Source of the DNA: a virus
DNA: 64,000 nucleotides
Direction: 5' to 3' (one strand)
IMG/VR virus record: IMGVR_UViG_3300026519_000239
Span: 1 to 64,000 of that record
The translations under genes were made by a program, and so were the position numbers. Shown here piece by piece: positions 8,838 through 17,768 of this stretch. The first letter of the stretch is position 1. Each line of letters opens with the position of its first letter. The notes under the pieces were generated by a model, which worked only from the letters and a program-made list of their open reading frames with translations, made no database searches and was not told the DNA's origin.

Positions 8838-10469
8838 ATGGCTATCATTAAAATACCTTACAAGGTGACAGACTCTGATAACCCAGCTCCGTCATCTATT
8901 ACTGTGACCATATCCATCTACTCAGACCAAGGATTCGTAAAGGAGTTCAATGTAACTCCTTCTGCTTTAGGTGTTTGGCTTGAAGCAAGTACTGATGTCT
9001 CACCAGGTAGATACTATGCTCGGGGAACTGTTACCGACGGAGCCAAGTCAGGCACAGCACAAGCCACGCCTACGGTGATCATCGGCGATCTAAGACTGGA
9101 ATCCATGAAAGCCAATGTTCCAGCGTATGGGTGGACTGATCTGCAAGCTGATGCTGACAAGTTCTTGAATGGCCAATCTTGGTTTAGCAACGAGACTGCT
9201 GAAGATGCCCACTGGAATCCATCTGCTGTGCAGGACGACACTTCTCCATATCGAGGCTCTGCTAATCCAGTCTCCATAAAGCAAGCTTTCCAGTGGGGCG
9301 CTACTATCGTTGATTGCGCTATCGCCGGGAGCATGCTGCTCGGTAAGGGGAACTCCACGGGGCAGCCGTACATGGACAAAGTTATCAACTACCTCAAGGT
9401 AGATGCTGGTAACTCTGTCTTGGATTTCAGCAATACATCCACGTGGATGTCAGACGGCTACCTCAATGGTGACGCTAATCGGCTTGATGTAGCAATGTGG
9501 GCAAGTAGGCAGATCGAGGCTTGGCGGTATGCTAGGCCTTATGCATCTGCTGCGGATAGAACCACCATTGATACCTATATTCGCAATATGGCTAGATGGT
9601 GCGTGGCTTGGCCAGCAAGACTAGTTCAAAAGAACTATTCCGATGGGAATTGGCGAGCTGATACTACTGATGCTATGCCAAGCACACTCATACAACGTAC
9701 AGGCACCAACTACTACGATCAGTTTGCAGGAGGCTATCTGTACGAAGGTGGCCCTAAGATGGCTTGGACTGGTGCTGGTGGGATGGAGAACCGTCAGTTA
9801 ATGTCGTTTGGTACTGGTGCTGCTGGTGCCCAGATCGTGGGGGATACTCAGACCCTGGCTGATGTGAAGAAGTTGTTCTTCTTATTCCTCAAGTATTACC
9901 TTCAGGGAGATGCCTGCGATATGCAGGATATGGTCAGGAACTACCAGGATACTGGCAATAACGGTATCACCTACCCAATAGTAGCTGTCGATGGTTTGGT
10001 GCGCGCTGCTGACGCTCTGGCGCTATCTGGTGATACGTCATTACTCACGATGGAGACCACTGGTGGGGCAGTCCATAACGCTGATCCCAGTAGGAATACT
10101 ACTTCCACTCAGCCAAAGAGCTTGAAGAAGGCGATCCAGCGCATCATTGATATTGTCACGAGGAAAACCACTCTCTATGCAGTAGGGCATGGTGGAGATG
10201 CTACGTACATTCTGGACTTCCAGACTGGCTCAGATAGCTCAGGAAACAGATCAAGGTGGTCTCCTGCTTTCATCATGGGTAGCTGGTCGTATTTGTATCC
10301 TGATCTAAAAGACAAGTTACTGGCTATTGGTAACTGGACTGACCCCGGCCTGCCTCCAAAGGGCACGTCACCTGATGGCGACTGGTCTGAAGCCACAGCG
10401 CGGCATGGACAGTTCACCTTGAAGGGTGACCGTAGGTTCATTGGGTTCAACGTAGATAGGGGGTATTGA
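8838..10469 (+). CDS. Tail protein with probable polysaccharide lyase-like domain, 543 aa
   Basis: Residues 1-90 repeat the anchor domain of the protein at 2894 (IPYKVTDSDNPAP... VTPSALGVWLEAS... GRYYARGTVTDG). The remainder is mostly helical with Trp/Tyr-rich blocks (QIEAWRYARPY, WCVAWPARL, NYYDQFAGGYLYEGG, MRHGQ-like turn near the C-terminus). This pattern is reminiscent of (alpha/alpha)-toroid lyases of the alginate or chondroitin type. I cannot point to certain catalytic residues, so the enzyme call is tentative. The anchor-domain call is secure. Confidence 0.5.
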   Translation: MAIIKIPYKVTDSDNPAPSSITVTISIYSDQGFVKEFNVTPSALGVWLEASTDVSPGRYYARGTVTDGAKSGTAQATPTVIIGDLRLESMKANVPAYGWTDLQADADKFLNGQSWFSNETAEDAHWNPSAVQDDTSPYRGSANPVSIKQAFQWGATIVDCAIAGSMLLGKGNSTGQPYMDKVINYLKVDAGNSVLDFSNTSTWMSDGYLNGDANRLDVAMWASRQIEAWRYARPYASAADRTTIDTYIRNMARWCVAWPARLVQKNYSDGNWRADTTDAMPSTLIQRTGTNYYDQFAGGYLYEGGPKMAWTGAGGMENRQLMSFGTGAAGAQIVGDTQTLADVKKLFFLFLKYYLQGDACDMQDMVRNYQDTGNNGITYPIVAVDGLVRAADALALSGDTSLLTMETTGGAVHNADPSRNTTSTQPKSLKKAIQRIIDIVTRKTTLYAVGHGGDATYILDFQTGSDSSGNRSRWSPAFIMGSWSYLYPDLKDKLLAIGNWTDPGLPPKGTSPDGDWSEATARHGQFTLKGDRRFIGFNVDRGY

Positions 10470-10470
10470 G

Positions 10471-10965
10471 ATGAAGCCGCATACACGTAAGCTGTACGAT
10501 CATTTCCCCGGTAAGACGACACACAATCGGCTAATTGGAGTGAAGCCAAGATTGGTTGAGGTGGTTGTTCTTGGGATGCGCTATAGCACTTTGGACTTCG
10601 GTGTTAGTGAAGGCAAGAGGACACTAGAGAGGCAGAAGCAGCTCTATCGTCAAGGGAAGTCTAGGACTATGAAATCTAGACACTTAGACGGCGAGGCAGT
10701 TGACATATACGTATCAAGAGGGAAAGACAACGGATACAACTTCGAGCAACTCTGCGAGTGCATGAAGGGCATCTGGTACGCCGCTGAATACTTCGATGTG
10801 TTGGGTAAGATGCGGTGGGGAGGAGTATGGGACAGGAGGCTGGATAAGCTCAATCCAGAGAAACTTCTGGATGAGCACAAAGCCTATGTGAAAAGGTTCA
10901 GGAGTGCGAAGGGTAGGAGTCCATTAGTTGACCTCCCTCATATTGAGTTTGCTAGTAATACCTAG
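10471..10965 (+). CDS. Endolysin, M15-family L-alanyl-D-glutamate peptidase type
   Basis: 164 residues, starting one base after the previous stop (TGAGATG). Zinc-ligand pattern of M15 peptidases: SRHLDGEAVDI gives H71 and D78, and DLPHIEF gives H157, with the conserved WGGVW turn at 116-120. The length matches T5-type endolysins, which cut the peptide cross-links of peptidoglycan. There is no signal peptide, so a holin would be needed; none is recognisable nearby. Last gene of the rightward tail block. Confidence 0.85.
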   Translation: MKPHTRKLYDHFPGKTTHNRLIGVKPRLVEVVVLGMRYSTLDFGVSEGKRTLERQKQLYRQGKSRTMKSRHLDGEAVDIYVSRGKDNGYNFEQLCECMKGIWYAAEYFDVLGKMRWGGVWDRRLDKLNPEKLLDEHKAYVKRFRSAKGRSPLVDLPHIEFASNT

Positions 10966-11010
10966 TTATCTAATTCACTACGTATATCGACAATGACAAA
11001 CAACCAACTT

Positions 11011-11052
11011 CCAACTGGTAGCAAGGAGAGCACCAGTTGGGAGTAGTTTTTC
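11011..11052 (+). terminator. Terminator of the tail block
   Basis: CCAACTGGT (11011-11019) pairs with ACCAGTTGG (11032-11040) over a 12-base loop and is followed by GAGTAGTTTTT. It lies in the 138-base gap between convergent genes (endolysin and MazG-like). Apart from this hairpin I see nothing in the gap. Confidence 0.65.
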
Positions 11053-11103
11053 CATGGAAGGAGGACTACAGGCCATAGCCACACAAAGACAATAATATCT
11101 ACA

Positions 11104-11841
11104 CTATGCTTCCACTGCCCCGTTAATAAAATTATTAGCAAAGACATCACGCTCAATAGTTCGCGTGCGCGCCTTTTCCTCAACAGTGTTGGCATAATTA
11201 TTTTCTTTCATTCTGTAACTCAGTTTGGCTACATTAGCATTAATGATCCTCTTACTAAGTTCTATAGCAAATTCATGTGAAAGTATCTTTTCCTCATCAT
11301 ATTTATTAAACCAACGAAGGATATTTATATCTTCGTTATATATTTCAAGTATTGAATGATCTTTCTCCCCGGAGTCAATATCATTAATAAACTCCGCTAG
11401 ATCATTTAGATTCATTACTACGCTACGTGTAAATACACGGATACTTTCAATAACTAATAGTTGAAGCTTCTCAGTGAAATCGGTTGAAGTAACTAAGTAT
11501 TCAACCCAGTTTGGTTTTAGATGTGCTTTTTTGACCATATCCAATAGATCAATTGCGTACCCTTGTAGCGATGTATTGGTTTCTTTAGTGGCTTCAGTAT
11601 CCCACTCAGATATTGCATCAATTGCGCTACTATCATCTCCATAAATTGTGTTGTGAACTGCTTGTGTATAGAAGAACAGATCACCAAGTTCTTCAAGTGA
11701 GTTATAGATGCTTACTGATTCAAGCAATTCATGGGACTCTGTAGCAACGCCCATAACTGCATGTAGGATGGCTTTCTCTTTGTCTGTAGCATCATGAGCA
11801 GGAATCATGAATTTATCATTTACGAAATTGCTGTAGTTCAT
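11104..11841 (-). CDS. MazG-like nucleotide pyrophosphohydrolase domain protein, 245 aa
   Basis: The N-terminal part has the paired acidic motif of all-alpha NTP pyrophosphohydrolases: TESHELLE (E35, E38) then SLEELGDLFFY (E50/E51, D54). MazG-like phage enzymes hydrolyse (d)NTPs or lower ppGpp. The C-terminal 150 residues have no recognised domain. The start overlaps the end of the secreted protease by 26 bases and has AAAAGGAAACAACA before the ATG. The upstream bases (AACCCAAACCAAAAGGA) recur before several leftward genes. Confidence 0.7.
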   Translation of the reverse strand: MNYSNFVNDKFMIPAHDATDKEKAILHAVMGVATESHELLESVSIYNSLEELGDLFFYTQAVHNTIYGDDSSAIDAISEWDTEATKETNTSLQGYAIDLLDMVKKAHLKPNWVEYLVTSTDFTEKLQLLVIESIRVFTRSVVMNLNDLAEFINDIDSGEKDHSILEIYNEDINILRWFNKYDEEKILSHEFAIELSKRIINANVAKLSYRMKENNYANTVEEKARTRTIERDVFANNFINGAVEA

Positions 11842-12430
11842 TGTTGTTTCCTTTTGGTTTGGGTTGGGCTAACTGTTGGAAGTCAGCATAGTGATGGTTT
11901 CCCATAGGGCTATTTTGAGTTGTGAGTACACCGATAGGTACCCACTTTCCATTGAACACTCCAAATACTGGTGAGCCACTCATGCCACTTACTACTGGCT
12001 CCCCGTCCAATTGAATGATCCAAGTACCTTGGCTTATATCCCTATCTACATACACTTTCCCTGTGCGGTGTACAACACAATGAGAGCCTTCTGGATAGCC
12101 CATGATGTGTATCTTTTGTCCTATTACTGGTTCAGGAAAGTCACCCTCCTGTATGTGATCGTTTGGATCAGCGAAGCGCACAATGTCATTTCCGAGGATT
12201 TCTACTACATAGCCTTTTGGGATGATACTTGGAAATGTGTATTCTTGAGCTTTGAGTACGTGATATGCAGAATACCAGGCATCCTTGTACTTATAGTAAG
12301 TACCATATGCAGTACTCCTATCAGATTGATGATAGACCCGTTCAACCCTTAATGGGAATAGTTCTGCTTGTGATTCTGCCGTCATACTTAGCAGCAGCAG
12401 TAGCGTAATGAGCTTTATAAGTGTGTTCAT
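11816..12430 (-). CDS. Secreted trypsin-like serine protease, 204 aa
   Basis: I chose the ATG at 12430; the frame extends to a TTG at 12493, but the ATG begins a typical signal peptide (Lys6, then LITLLLLLSM, cleavage about AESQA|E). The mature part shows a chymotrypsin-fold triad: SAYHVL (H57), an Asp in NDIVRFADPND (D82 or D88) and GMSGSPV (S151). It would act in the periplasm or outside the cell; a role in envelope remodelling or superinfection control is only a guess. The first 89 bases overlap the upstream gene in another frame. Confidence 0.75.
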   Translation of the reverse strand: MNTLIKLITLLLLLSMTAESQAELFPLRVERVYHQSDRSTAYGTYYKYKDAWYSAYHVLKAQEYTFPSIIPKGYVVEILGNDIVRFADPNDHIQEGDFPEPVIGQKIHIMGYPEGSHCVVHRTGKVYVDRDISQGTWIIQLDGEPVVSGMSGSPVFGVFNGKWVPIGVLTTQNSPMGNHHYADFQQLAQPKPKGNNNELQQFRK

Positions 12431-12680
12431 GGTATTCCGAAATCTCCGTGGAGGATATTGATGGCTTATATCCTGCTTCCTCCAATAGAGCAATTAAGGA
12501 ACCAATTCTTATAGATAGATACACCGAACGGAACGATAGAAGAGGGTACTCATGCTCTTCATTGGCTTGAATCACTTCATCATATGTTTTCTTTATGGCT
12601 CTGTTGAGTTTGTCAATTACTGCCGGTGTTAGGGTTGATACGCCTTGCACAACAGGCATAGGTGGGTTTTCTTCAAACAT
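12342..12680 (-). CDS. Hypothetical protein, 112 aa
   Basis: Leftward gene opening the protease/MazG cluster. The protein is predicted soluble and mostly helical, with no recognised motif. Its 3' end overlaps the signal-peptide start of the protease, so the two are translationally linked. The start at 12680 lies 74 bases from the divergent portal gene. A large dyad symmetry (12698-12729) lies between them. Confidence 0.55.
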   Translation of the reverse strand: MFEENPPMPVVQGVSTLTPAVIDKLNRAIKKTYDEVIQANEEHEYPLLSFRSVYLSIRIGSLIALLEEAGYKPSISSTEISEYHEHTYKAHYATAAAKYDGRITSRTIPIKG

Positions 12681-12697
12681 GTAGTTTAGTACCTCGT

Positions 12698-12729
12698 AGT
12701 TAAAAGGAGTGGTATCCTACCACTTAACT
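12698..12729. promoter_or_regulatory. Large dyad symmetry in the divergent cluster/portal intergenic region
   Basis: AGTGGTA (12708-12714), loop TCC, TACCACT (12718-12724) forms a perfect 7-bp, 3-base-loop hairpin. It is flanked by a second symmetric pair, AGTTAA (12698-12703) and TTAACT (12724-12729). It sits between the leftward gene at 12680 and the portal gene. Hairpins with a short stem and 3-base loop are the recognition element of N4 virion polymerase promoters, and an operator is the other option. The AAGGAG at 12703-12708 is inside the dyad, too far from ATG 12754 to serve as its binding site unless folded. Confidence 0.4.
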
Positions 12730-12753
12730 TACCTATACAGATGGTGTCCTCGA

Positions 12754-14754
12754 ATGTCTGAATATATCGATCATGGTGATGATCCAAGAATTGAGAAGTT
12801 GCAGCCTAAGTGGAAGAACCCACCTACACCAGAAGACTTATCTAATGTTCTCAATTCTTCCAGTAGTGAGTACCACAGCAATAAAAAACGCATTGATGAT
12901 TGGAAAGATCTGAGGCATGCAACTGGGAAGTACAAAATAAAGAAGTGCAATAACAAGCAACACTCTACTACTGTTCCCAAGTTAGCCCGTATCCACGCTG
13001 AATGGAGATACTCTTCACTTGCTGAGCCACTGCATGCTTCCAAGAAGTTAGCTAGCATTAAAGCCAATGGTGTTGAAGATATAGCCTTGGCTCGCCAACA
13101 ATCAGAAGTAGTTAACTACCATCTCAATAGGAATATTCGAAGAGTTGCTTTTATTGACAAAGCAGTACGTAGGTATGTTAATGAAGCAACTCTCTGTATT
13201 CGTTCTGGCTGGGTTAGAGAGGAAACCAAACAGAAGGTACAGAAGGTTGTACTTGGGGCTACAGGAGAGCCTATTGGAGAGATAGAGCAAGAAGAGATGG
13301 TCGTTACCAAGAATCATCCAGTTCTTGAAGTCATCCCTATTGAGCGTATCCGGGTTGACCCAGATGCTATGGGAGATTACGACAAAGCTCAATTCATTGC
13401 TTATGACTATCTAAGTAATTTGGATGATTTAAGAAAGCGTGGATACAAGAATCTGGAGGCTGTGAAAATAGCTAGGGCATCGGCTATCAATGAAGGTGTA
13501 GCCACATATACCAACTCTTCTAATAACCAAGTGTGGGTTACTGAATATTGGGGCAAGTGGGACATTAATGATGATGGTTCATTGGTTCCTATTATTGCTT
13601 CCTATGTAGGTGGAGTAATGATTAAGCTCCGTAAGAATCCATTTCCAGATGGTTTCTACCCATTCTCATTTGCACAATACATGCCTGATCCAGATAGTAA
13701 CTATGGGGAGGCTGATGCTGAATTATTACGTGACAGTCAGCTCATTAACGGTGCATTAATGAGAGGTGTATTGGATACCCTTGGTAAGTCAGCCGCAGGA
13801 CAAAGAGGCCTCAGAGCACAAGCATTGTCTCCTACTGAACGTAGGAAGTTTGAGAGGGGTGAGGACTACATGACTCGTGAAGGAGTCAACCCAGAGGATG
13901 CTGTGTATATTCATCAGTTCCCTGAAGTAAGCCAAACCCCATTGGTTCTATTGGATCGTGAAAGTAACTACGCAGAAGCTCTCACAGGCGTTAAGACATT
14001 CGGACAAGGTATTAATTCTACTTCTGTTGGGGATGTAGCCAGTAATGGCGAGAGAGCCATGGATGCAGCTTCAAAGCGTGAATCAGGTATTCTCAGGAGA
14101 CTTGCTGAATGCTTGTCTGATGCCTTCAAAAAGGTCAGCATGATGTGCTTGGCTTACCACACTCCTGATGAAGTAGAGCGCATTACAGGGCAGCCATACG
14201 TACCAGCAGAACCAGCAGGTATGCATGAAATGGATTTGACTGTGAGTGTACGTACTCCTGAACAAGACCAAGCAGATGCAGATAGGTTGGCTTTCATATT
14301 ACAAACAGTAGGTAATAACAGTGATCCAAAACTGGTTCAGCTTATATGGGGACAGTTGCTGAGATTGCAGAATCAGGACGACTTTGCTGACATTGTAGAA
14401 CAGTATGAGCCACAGCCTGATCCTCTTGAGATTGAAAGACAGCAGCTTGAGATTGAGTTGCTTAAAGCTCAGATTACAGAACTTCAGTCACAAGCTATGG
14501 AAAATCAAGCCAGAGGACAGAACTACCAAGCACAGGCTCAGAAAGAACAGTCACATGCTCGTAAGCTTGAGGCTGAGGCTGATAAAGCTGCTCTTGAGTA
14601 TGTGGAAGAAGAATCTGGTACTAACCATGAGAGAGAGAAAGAGTTGGCTTCAATTCAAGCTCAGAGCAATATTCAGCTAGCAGCTCTTAAAGGTAAACTG
14701 GAATTGCTTAAAGAGTCTGCTAAACCAAAACCAGCCCAAGGTAAGAGTAAATGA
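12754..14754 (+). CDS. Portal protein (N4 gp59-like), 666 aa
   Basis: A long portal-type protein: DNA-end proximal position, followed by scaffold and capsid genes, with the typical helical N-terminal third, the VIPIERIRVDPDA core strand, YMPDPDSNYGEADAELLRDSQ, and a long Gln/Glu-rich coiled coil at about 570-655. I place the start at the ATG at 12754; the open frame begins with a GTG at 12709 inside a strong hairpin, and neither has a convincing ribosome-binding site. It forms the dodecameric DNA entry channel of the capsid. Confidence 0.75.
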   Translation: MSEYIDHGDDPRIEKLQPKWKNPPTPEDLSNVLNSSSSEYHSNKKRIDDWKDLRHATGKYKIKKCNNKQHSTTVPKLARIHAEWRYSSLAEPLHASKKLASIKANGVEDIALARQQSEVVNYHLNRNIRRVAFIDKAVRRYVNEATLCIRSGWVREETKQKVQKVVLGATGEPIGEIEQEEMVVTKNHPVLEVIPIERIRVDPDAMGDYDKAQFIAYDYLSNLDDLRKRGYKNLEAVKIARASAINEGVATYTNSSNNQVWVTEYWGKWDINDDGSLVPIIASYVGGVMIKLRKNPFPDGFYPFSFAQYMPDPDSNYGEADAELLRDSQLINGALMRGVLDTLGKSAAGQRGLRAQALSPTERRKFERGEDYMTREGVNPEDAVYIHQFPEVSQTPLVLLDRESNYAEALTGVKTFGQGINSTSVGDVASNGERAMDAASKRESGILRRLAECLSDAFKKVSMMCLAYHTPDEVERITGQPYVPAEPAGMHEMDLTVSVRTPEQDQADADRLAFILQTVGNNSDPKLVQLIWGQLLRLQNQDDFADIVEQYEPQPDPLEIERQQLEIELLKAQITELQSQAMENQARGQNYQAQAQKEQSHARKLEAEADKAALEYVEEESGTNHEREKELASIQAQSNIQLAALKGKLELLKESAKPKPAQGKSK

Positions 14755-15071
14755 CGCCTGAACAAGAAGCAGTAGATACACTTCAACAACTCAGACACGC
14801 AATGGATAGAGCACGTAAGCTACAAAGGCTTATGGACTCTCCTGAGTGGGTTGAGTTGATCGAGGAAGGGTATCTTCTTCGAGATGTAATCCAAGCTAAT
14901 AGACAGCGAATCACAGCTAAAGACCCGACTCCACATGAATTGGTTCTGAATGGGGCTGCTGCTTTGGCTTTGTGGATTGACACTGTATTAAATGATGGTG
15001 TTAATGCAAGTGAAGCTATACCTGACTTACAAGAAGAAGTAAGTCAACTAACCCAACCTAGTGAGGATTGA
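14751..15071 (+). CDS. Hypothetical small virion-region protein, 106 aa
   Basis: Overlaps the portal stop by four bases (ATGA), so it is translationally coupled. Helical, acidic C-terminus, with no recognised domain. Its location between portal and scaffold matches the small gene gp58 of N4-type phages, but similarity cannot be judged by eye. Confidence 0.55.
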   Translation: MTPEQEAVDTLQQLRHAMDRARKLQRLMDSPEWVELIEEGYLLRDVIQANRQRITAKDPTPHELVLNGAAALALWIDTVLNDGVNASEAIPDLQEEVSQLTQPSED

Positions 15072-16204
15072 TGATGAATGAGAATGAAGCCCAAGAGCAA
15101 ACTCAAGATGAAGAAGTAGCTACCCCATTGGACAATATGTCTGATGAAGAAATTTTAGCTATGGATGAAGCATTTAGTGCAGCATCTAAGCAAGAAGAAA
15201 ATCCAGTTGATGAAGAGCAGGAGACAATTAAGGAGGAGACTGTAGATGACAGCTCTGAGAAGCAGGATGATGTTAAGCCAGAAGAAGACGAAGAATCTGA
15301 TGGAGAAGCTGGTGATAGCGACGTTAACGATACTGTTGACACTAGCAGCTCTAATGATGATTCTTCCAGTAATGGGCCTGATGAAGATGACGATGGAGAC
15401 CTTTTATTAAAGGTTAATATCAATGGTACTGAGGTGCCTATCAAAGATGTTGAAGAAGCTAGGATACTTATCGAGAAAGGAATTCAAGCACAGCAGAAGT
15501 ATGAGAAATCACAAGATAAGTTATCTTTGGCGCATACACTGGAAGAGCAGGGAATTAAAGATCAAGCGCAGGTGAACCTGCTTATTGAAGCTGCTAAAGG
15601 TAAGCCAGAAGCTATTGTTGAGCTTCTCAAGCAGAATGAATTGAGTATTGAGGATATTGAAGAGCTTACTGAGAAAGATACTGAGTACAAGCCAGATGAC
15701 TATAGTGTTGATAAGAAACAACTGGCAGTAGGTGAAGTACTTAATGAACTTGCTGCTGACAATGAGTTTAACAAGACTGCTGATGTACTCCGTGGTCTGG
15801 ATCAGGCTGATAAAGCATTGCTAGAAGAGAATCCAGAAGATATCCGTGTACTACATGATCACATTAAGAGTGGCGTATATAACCAAATTCAAGGATTGGT
15901 TCTGAAAGAGAAGATGCAAGGTAATTTGCAAGGAATGACCCAGCTACAGGCATACCAAGCCATGGTTCAGAAAGTAATGGAGTCAGTACCTGATATAAGT
16001 ACTTCCAATACTGCTACAAATAAAAAAGAAAAAGTTGATAAAACAGTAAGTACCAATGATAAAAGTAAAGCAGCAAGTGAAGCTGCTGATGCATCTTCTT
16101 CCGTAACTTCTGGTAAAGGAAGGAAGGATGATGCTAATGAAGGCTCGGTGGATTTGGATTCATTGTCAGATGAAGACATCCTCGCTATTGATTTCTACAT
16201 ATAA
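15071..16204 (+). CDS. Scaffold-like acidic protein preceding the capsid gene, 377 aa
   Basis: The start ATG at 15071 overlaps the previous TGA. The first 115 residues are extremely acidic and Ser-rich (many E/D), followed by a helical Gln/Lys-rich region and a Ser/Lys-rich C-terminus that ends with SDEDILAIDFYI. The motif 'SDEEILAMD' near residue 25 is echoed by 'SDEDILAID' at the C-terminus. Position and composition are those of a head scaffolding protein (N4 gp57 position). Confidence 0.65.
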   Translation: MMNENEAQEQTQDEEVATPLDNMSDEEILAMDEAFSAASKQEENPVDEEQETIKEETVDDSSEKQDDVKPEEDEESDGEAGDSDVNDTVDTSSSNDDSSSNGPDEDDDGDLLLKVNINGTEVPIKDVEEARILIEKGIQAQQKYEKSQDKLSLAHTLEEQGIKDQAQVNLLIEAAKGKPEAIVELLKQNELSIEDIEELTEKDTEYKPDDYSVDKKQLAVGEVLNELAADNEFNKTADVLRGLDQADKALLEENPEDIRVLHDHIKSGVYNQIQGLVLKEKMQGNLQGMTQLQAYQAMVQKVMESVPDISTSNTATNKKEKVDKTVSTNDKSKAASEAADASSSVTSGKGRKDDANEGSVDLDSLSDEDILAIDFYI

Positions 16205-16221
16205 CCGGAAGGGTGAAGTAA

Positions 16222-17694
16222 ATGGTAATGAAGTATAACGCTCCTCATACCAATCCATCGACGATGGGTGAGCAGGAGTTTGTCCGTTGGTACAAGCGCA
16301 GAGCGTTGGTTGACGCTATGCAAAATGAGTTTTTCGGTCAATTCTCTACCCGTGAGGTGATGCCGAAACACTATGGTAAGAAGATTAGTCAGGATGTTAT
16401 CCATCCTATTATCTCTGATCAGAACCTCACTTCTGAGGGTATTGATGCCAATGGATTGACTACTAATCGTAAAGTTACAATCACTATTGTAGCTGCCGGT
16501 AATACTGCTACCTACGCTATCCACAATCGCCTTCGTTCAGAGACACAGGCCACTCACTATGCTGTTGGTGAGGGTCCGGATGCTGCTACTGCACTAGCTA
16601 ATGCAAAAGCGGATGCAGTCAATATCTTTAAGCAACTCGGTGTATTCAATACTGACTACGACACTACCGTTGCTGAAGTAACCGATAACACTAAGTTCAA
16701 CCCTGTATGGGTTGTCTCTGTAAGTCCTGATGTACCGGCCACTGGTAATTTGTGGGCATCTTCTCGCAGCGTAGGTAACGTTACCCAAAAGATCCCGTAC
16801 ATCGGCGAAACTGGTGGACGTGTGAATCGTGTTGGCACTACTCGCCATAAGATCGAATCCACTCTGCGTAATGTAGGTATCTTCCGTGAATGGACTGCTG
16901 ATTCTGTTGACTTTGATACAGACCGTGAACTGCAAGCTCACTGGGAACGTGAGATGCTACGTGCAGGAATGGAAATCAAGGAAACTCTCCTTCAACTAGA
17001 TATCCTGAATTCTGCTGGTTTGGTTCGTTATTGCGGTGATGCTGTATCTACTGCCACTATGACTGGCGAAACAGGTGATGTGAAATCTGCTGTCACTTAC
17101 GAAGACCTGATGCGGCTGGATATGGATCAGAATGCAGTAAGGACTCCAAAGAAGATTTCAGCTATCTACGGCACACGTAGGGTAGACACCCGTACTGTTC
17201 AGAATGCACGTGTACTGCTGGTTGGTTCTGAACTGGTGCCCATGTTGCGTAAGATGAAGGACTCTTTTGGAGATCGTGCCTTTATTGGTGTTGAGAAATA
17301 TGGTGGCAATACTACTGGCTTGAAAGGTGAGATTGGTGCTGTCGGACCATATCGTATTGTTGAAGTACCTTCTATGCTGTACTGGGATGGTGCTGGTAAA
17401 GCAGTAGGTTCCAATGGTGGCAATGCTGGCTATCGTGAAACCAACGGCAAATACAACATCTATCCGATGATCTCCGTTGCTCCGGGTGCCTTTGCTGAAA
17501 TTGGCTTTTATGGTGCGAATGGCGGTTCTGTTGGTTCTAAATGGCTACGTATGACTAAGAAGCCTGGTATGGAAACTATGGATCGTAACGATCCTTATGG
17601 CAAGCAGGGAATTGAATCTTTGCAATGGTGGTATGGCTATTTAGCTATGCGTCCTGAGTGGATTGCCATGATCAAAACAGTAGCAGAGCTGTAA
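16222..17694 (+). CDS. Major capsid protein, N4 gp56 family
   Basis: 490 residues, with GGAAGGGTGAAGTAA just before the ATG. Recognisable N4 gp56-type features: QEFVRWYKRRALVDAMQNEFFGQFS, the MPKHYGKKISQDVIHPI loop, TRHKIESTLRNVGIFREWTADSVDFD, and the C-terminal GKQGIESLQWWYGYLAMRPEWIAMIKT. About 55 residues around 105-155 look like an inserted beta domain compared with a minimal HK97 fold. It builds the T-number shell. It is followed by a very strong terminator, which suits differential capsid expression. Confidence 0.85.
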   Translation: MVMKYNAPHTNPSTMGEQEFVRWYKRRALVDAMQNEFFGQFSTREVMPKHYGKKISQDVIHPIISDQNLTSEGIDANGLTTNRKVTITIVAAGNTATYAIHNRLRSETQATHYAVGEGPDAATALANAKADAVNIFKQLGVFNTDYDTTVAEVTDNTKFNPVWVVSVSPDVPATGNLWASSRSVGNVTQKIPYIGETGGRVNRVGTTRHKIESTLRNVGIFREWTADSVDFDTDRELQAHWEREMLRAGMEIKETLLQLDILNSAGLVRYCGDAVSTATMTGETGDVKSAVTYEDLMRLDMDQNAVRTPKKISAIYGTRRVDTRTVQNARVLLVGSELVPMLRKMKDSFGDRAFIGVEKYGGNTTGLKGEIGAVGPYRIVEVPSMLYWDGAGKAVGSNGGNAGYRETNGKYNIYPMISVAPGAFAEIGFYGANGGSVGSKWLRMTKKPGMETMDRNDPYGKQGIESLQWWYGYLAMRPEWIAMIKTVAEL

Positions 17695-17720
17695 GTCACT
17701 GACTTACTTGCTACACTTAT

Positions 17721-17749
17721 AAGGGACTGCTTCGGTAGTCCCTTTTTTT
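17721..17749 (+). terminator. Terminator after the capsid gene
   Basis: AAGGGACT (17721-17728) pairs with AGTCCCTT (17737-17744) around GCTTCGGT, containing a stable UUCG-type loop, followed directly by a run of Ts. A textbook rho-independent terminator. Confidence 0.9.
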
Positions 17750-17768
17750 ATGCGTATGAGGTAAACCC

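Noticed and set aside
16160-16200. TTGTCA-17-TATTGA as a promoter for the capsid gene
   Set aside because: The -10 hexamer is poor and it lies inside the scaffold gene; support is too weak.
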